Positions 60,467-64,000 of a DNA stretch of 64,000 bases are shown here, piece by piece (the stretch's first letter is position 1; each line of letters starts with the position of its first letter). The translations under genes were made by a program, and so were the position numbers. Under the pieces are notes generated by a model. The model was not told the DNA's origin, searched no databases, and saw only the letters and a list, made by a program, of their open reading frames with translations. Source of the DNA: Cordia subcordata (taxonomy: Eukaryota; Streptophyta; Magnoliopsida; Boraginales; Cordiaceae); the NCBI GenBank assembly GCA_028554755.1, contig JAPTOF010000006.1, positions 2,598,501-2,662,500 on the forward strand, given 5' to 3'.

Positions 60467-63464
60467 ATGGCTCTTCGAAGTTTGGTGACCAAAAAGGCCC
60501 TAGCTAACGGGCTCGGGCTCGGGCGGGGGCAGCACATCCGCGGGCTTCAGACCTTCACGCTGCCCGATCTGCCCTACGACTACGGCGCGCTGGAGCCGGC
60601 GATTTCCGGAGAGATCATGCAGCTCCACCACCAGAAACACCACCAGACTTACATCACCAACTACAACAAGGCTCTCGAGCAGCTCCATGAGGCCACCGAG
60701 AAAGGCGACACCACCGCCGTCGCCAAATTGCAGAGCGCCATCAAGTTCAACGGCGGAGGTCCACACTTTTCTTCTCGCTTTCTCTCTCCACTTTTCCTTT
60801 TTTTTTTCATATATTTTGTCCGTCTTTGTGCTAAATTATCTATCCTTTTTGATTCTTTAGTTAGTCTCATGTTTGGATTTCTTCGTTTGTGCATTTAAAT
60901 ATTTAAATAATAGTTGTTCAATTACCAAAATGTTTGCGTTGGTGATTCCATCGGATGAAGAAATGACGAATTTGATGTTCAAATTTATAAGATTGTTTAG
61001 TGTAGTTGCTAGAAAACGCTTCGTGTGTTTGCTGTTTACCTTGGCATCGGCAGTCCTAAGCTTAGAGAGGACGAGGGGAGAATTAGATAGCTGACAGCCC
61101 ACTGTAAACTGTTTGAGTGGCCCCTATCTTTGTTGTAGAGCTGAGCTAAGAGAGCAGATGGCATGGTGTAGTCAGACCCATATAAATGTGTTGCATCTAG
61201 TGGGATAGAAACTAGTTCTGTTTTTTCCTTTTGGTACTGTGGTTGCCAAAAGATAAATTAAGAGGTAGCTTTCTATACAAATGCGACGCCTGTAGGATTT
61301 GGAAAAAAAAAAAGAATGTTGGGAGTAAGATAATCAGGTATTGGGAGAATATGCAATGAAATAAGACAGATTAAGAGGAAAATGGATGTGTTTAGGAATT
61401 AAATGGAGATGCTTTTGTATGGAAATGAAAACTTATAGCAGAGTCAATATCATCTTGATGGTAATTGCTAAGTAGGATATCAGGTAGTTGAGAAACTTTA
61501 TTTCTCTAGCATCTTCACATTTTCATGGTCGAGGTGCTGTTCAATCATCGAATCCTGCTGTGCACACGAATAGCAGGTATAACGTATGTATGAGGTAATT
61601 ACAGTCCAATAACGTTTACACCAATAATTGATCTTTTTAACTCAAAATCTTGGGCTGGAATAACATTGACCATTTTCTCAAGCAGGTCATATCAATCATT
61701 CCATTTTCTGGAAGAATCTGGCACCCACTCGTGTATGTCCACTTTTAAAGCGTTTTTCAGTTGTTGATCGTTTTACTCTTCTTGTACTAATTATCTCTAA
61801 CAAATGTGAGAACCTGCAGGAAGGCGGTGGTGAGCCTCCTCACAGTTCTTTGGGTTGGGCCATTGACACAAGTTTTGGCTCTTTGGAAAAGGTGATACAG
61901 AAGATGAATGCCGAAGGTGCTGCCTTGCAAGGCTCTGGATGGGTGGTAGGTTATGTGATCTTTTGGTTTTAAGTTGCGTTACTGTGTTTCCCTGTCGATG
62001 CCTTTGAACAAATTATTTACTTCACTTTTACCCTAAACTGACTGTTACCATGTTGGCAGTGGCTTGGCCTGGACAAAGAATTGAAGCACCTTGTTATTGA
62101 AACAACTCCAAATCAGGTAATTGCAATTTTCGTTTCATTAATCTAATAAAATTTGGGCATTTAAGCACACTATTGCTAATTGTTCGATTATGTGGCTCCA
62201 CCCCTCAATATTGGTCCCTTTCGCCCGTCAAATGATTTTTGACCAAGTAATAGGAGAGAGAAAAAGTTGGAATGCGATAGAAGCCAAACAAAACTACATT
62301 AGTTTATTGTATTATGTGAGCTAAACCACTTTCTAGCTTTGGTCCTTGTTGACTGCTTCTGTAACATGCACAAGAATACATGTTAGCAGGTCTTTTGTGT
62401 GCTTGCATGAAGGTGTAAAGCTCAATGACATCTTGTCTTAGATTTGTGTACTTGTGTCTTATATTTATTTGCCAAAAATCAATTTTTTCTTGTATTTATG
62501 TGCCAACAAAAGAATTGGTTTGGTTGTCTCTTTTGGATAATATTCTTTTGATGTGATGTCAAAGCAAATTAGATGAGCTCATGAGGATATAGATAGAGAA
62601 TAATTTATTTTTTATGCTGGAGGAAAGTTTGAGCTTTGATTTAACAGAATTTATTGGTATAGAAATGCAAAAAAATGCAATGTTGGATGATTTCTTGCAG
62701 GACCCACTGGTAACTAAAGGAGCAAGTTTGGTTCCTTTGCTTGGAATTGATGTCTGGGAACACGCATACTACTTGCAGGTACATACAGAGTTTACCCTTA
62801 TTTTTTCAGTAGTTGTGATTTGATAGTCTGATATGCCAATGGGATTATAATTGGGAGAGAGTAGTTATATTTTGTTGCTTGTTGAAGGTGCTAGAATATG
62901 AAACGGGTCTTTTTTTAACATTTTCTTGTCTTTTTCCTTTTTTTTTCCCCTCTTTCCAATTAGGGGAATTGACTTTAGGGAGTGGGGAAGGGAAAGGATT
63001 AGTGTTTTGATCATGAGATGGATGCATTTTTTTTTTTTCATGCTAGCTTCCACTAAGTACTTTGGTGGTTCGATTAATAAGTTGTCAATTTAGGAGAATT
63101 TACTAGAAGATGATTTTTTGAGTATCAATGCATAGGAGTCCAGGAGCTGGACATGAATTTGGCTAATGTTTTTCGTTGACGGATAAACACTGCGTCTTTC
63201 AAGTTTTCGTGTAGTGATGTTTCAAAAATCTTCTTTTTCTCTTGCTCCCCCCTTCCAAGCCAAAATTTTCCAATCCTTCTGCACCTATTTCCTTAAATGC
63301 AGGTATTCTTATGTTTTATACGTTTTCTGTGTTGATACGAGTAATTACTACTTATGTTTTACGTGTTGCAGTACAAGAATGTGAAACCAGATTACCTGAA
63401 GAATATATGGAAGGTCATGAACTGGAAGTATGCAAGTGAAGTTTATGAGAAAGAATGCCCTTAA
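60467..63464 (+). CDS. MSD1: mitochondrial manganese superoxide dismutase
   Basis: Converts superoxide to hydrogen peroxide and oxygen in the mitochondrial matrix. Six exons: 60467-60758, 61686-61732, 61820-61945, 62060-62116, 62701-62778, 63372-63464; 230 residues, the usual length for plant Mn-SOD. Residues 1-27 form a basic, Leu/Gly-rich presequence ([15 protein letters not shown]...HIRGLQ), followed by [20 protein letters not shown]. The metal ligands are all present: His54 (QLHHQKHH), His102 (HINHSIFW), Asp191 and His195 ([10 protein letters not shown]). GHINHSIFW and GSGWVWLGLD are typical Fe/Mn-SOD signatures. The C-terminus is [13 protein letters not shown]. The targeting sequence and ending match mitochondrial MSD1 better than the secreted-type MSD2. 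Exon 1 donor is G|GTCCAC, a weak site fixed by phase and homology. Confidence 0.95.
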
Positions 63465-64000
63465 ATCAAAGGAGACACAGCGATATGGGAGATTACATTG
63501 CGAATAAATCTTTTGACATGATATAGCTGCCCTGTCTTGTTATTGGTTGTATGTTATTGGTTCCTTGCTGGTTGATGTTTTGCTTATTATGGAAACCAAT
63601 GAAAAGCTGGCATGGCTTTCTAGCCCGCTCTTTGTAGTCTCACCTCTTGCCATCTTTTGCCACTTCATTCAAATTTGAATAATGGGTTGTGTTATTGGCT
63701 TGCTTTTAAACCTTTTCTTTTTCCTCGTATCGTTTATCGCAATAACATCTGCATATATGCTTGAGTGTATATATATGTAGTAATCTCTGCGCATATAAGC
63801 GTTTCTAATTGAATAGTATTTTGCTCAAAGCGCTATGCTAGAATCAGTCTAAAAAATGATTGGCAAAGTGGGAGAACTAGAACAAACTTGGATTGTGGTG
63901 ATGCTGCTAGCTACTAGTCTTGCTTCAAACTAATTGCAGATCGAATCATAGTTTGATTTAACAGTTTTCATGTTTGTTCTCTATATTTAGGGGTTTTAGC
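63465..64000 (+). other. Mn-SOD 3' untranslated region and flank
   Basis: AATAAA at 63503-63508, 39 bp after the stop, and further A/T-rich near-signals to about 63680 mark the 3' end. No other gene is visible before the window edge. Confidence 0.6.

Overview
The window is nuclear DNA from a flowering plant, almost certainly a eudicot. The genes are interrupted by AT-rich GT-AG introns, the proteins are plant-specific families (PLS-class PPR, type-A response regulator, plant U-box, IRK-type receptor kinase), and the long AT-rich spacers are full of short non-autonomous transposable elements. There are no operons, CRISPR arrays or rRNA genes, and I found no convincing tRNA gene. I cannot name the species.

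Layout, left to right: a PUB62-like U-box protein gene (- strand, 13-3567, C-terminus cut by the window edge); a 14 kb AT-rich spacer holding a SINE, MITE-like elements and a 1.3 kb tandem duplication; an IRK-type leucine-rich-repeat receptor kinase (-, 17553-20816); a 5 kb spacer; a 12-exon tRNA-binding OB-fold protein of the AIMP1/EMAPII/Arc1p type (+, 25999-31853); a 4 kb spacer with a small Helitron-like element; a type-A cytokinin response regulator of the ARR16/ARR17 type (+, 36012-37448); a 76-residue His/Cys-rich protein (-, 38573-38803); a spacer with MITEs; an intronless PPR protein (+, 42169-44751); a 21-exon SCY1-like pseudokinase with HEAT repeats (-, 45785-59627); and, head to head with it, a mitochondrial manganese superoxide dismutase (+, 60467-63464). 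Exon boundaries were assigned by hand from GT/AG sites, reading phase and family similarity. All seven multi-exon models close in phase over the part present here.

The genes do not form a pathway. What links them is ancestry. From memory, the close Arabidopsis relatives of PUB62, the OB-fold protein, ARR16, the PPR protein and the SCYL kinase lie close together on chromosome 2 (about At2g40640-At2g40730), while IRK, ARR17 and a Mn-SOD paralogue are neighbours on chromosome 3 (about At3g56350-At3g56380). This window looks like the unsplit ancestral order of two Arabidopsis blocks separated by whole-genome duplication.

The most distinctive observations are small tandem duplications inside or beside genes. 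One duplicates the IRK start-codon region and creates an upstream ORF. Two in the OB-fold gene create a decoy exon start and an extra donor. A 4 x 30 bp minisatellite in a SCYL intron keeps the upstream reading frame open as a decapeptide repeat and multiplies decoy splice acceptors. A tRNA-type SINE with clear target-site duplication sits just upstream of the PUB62 start codon. I see no clearly new molecular system.
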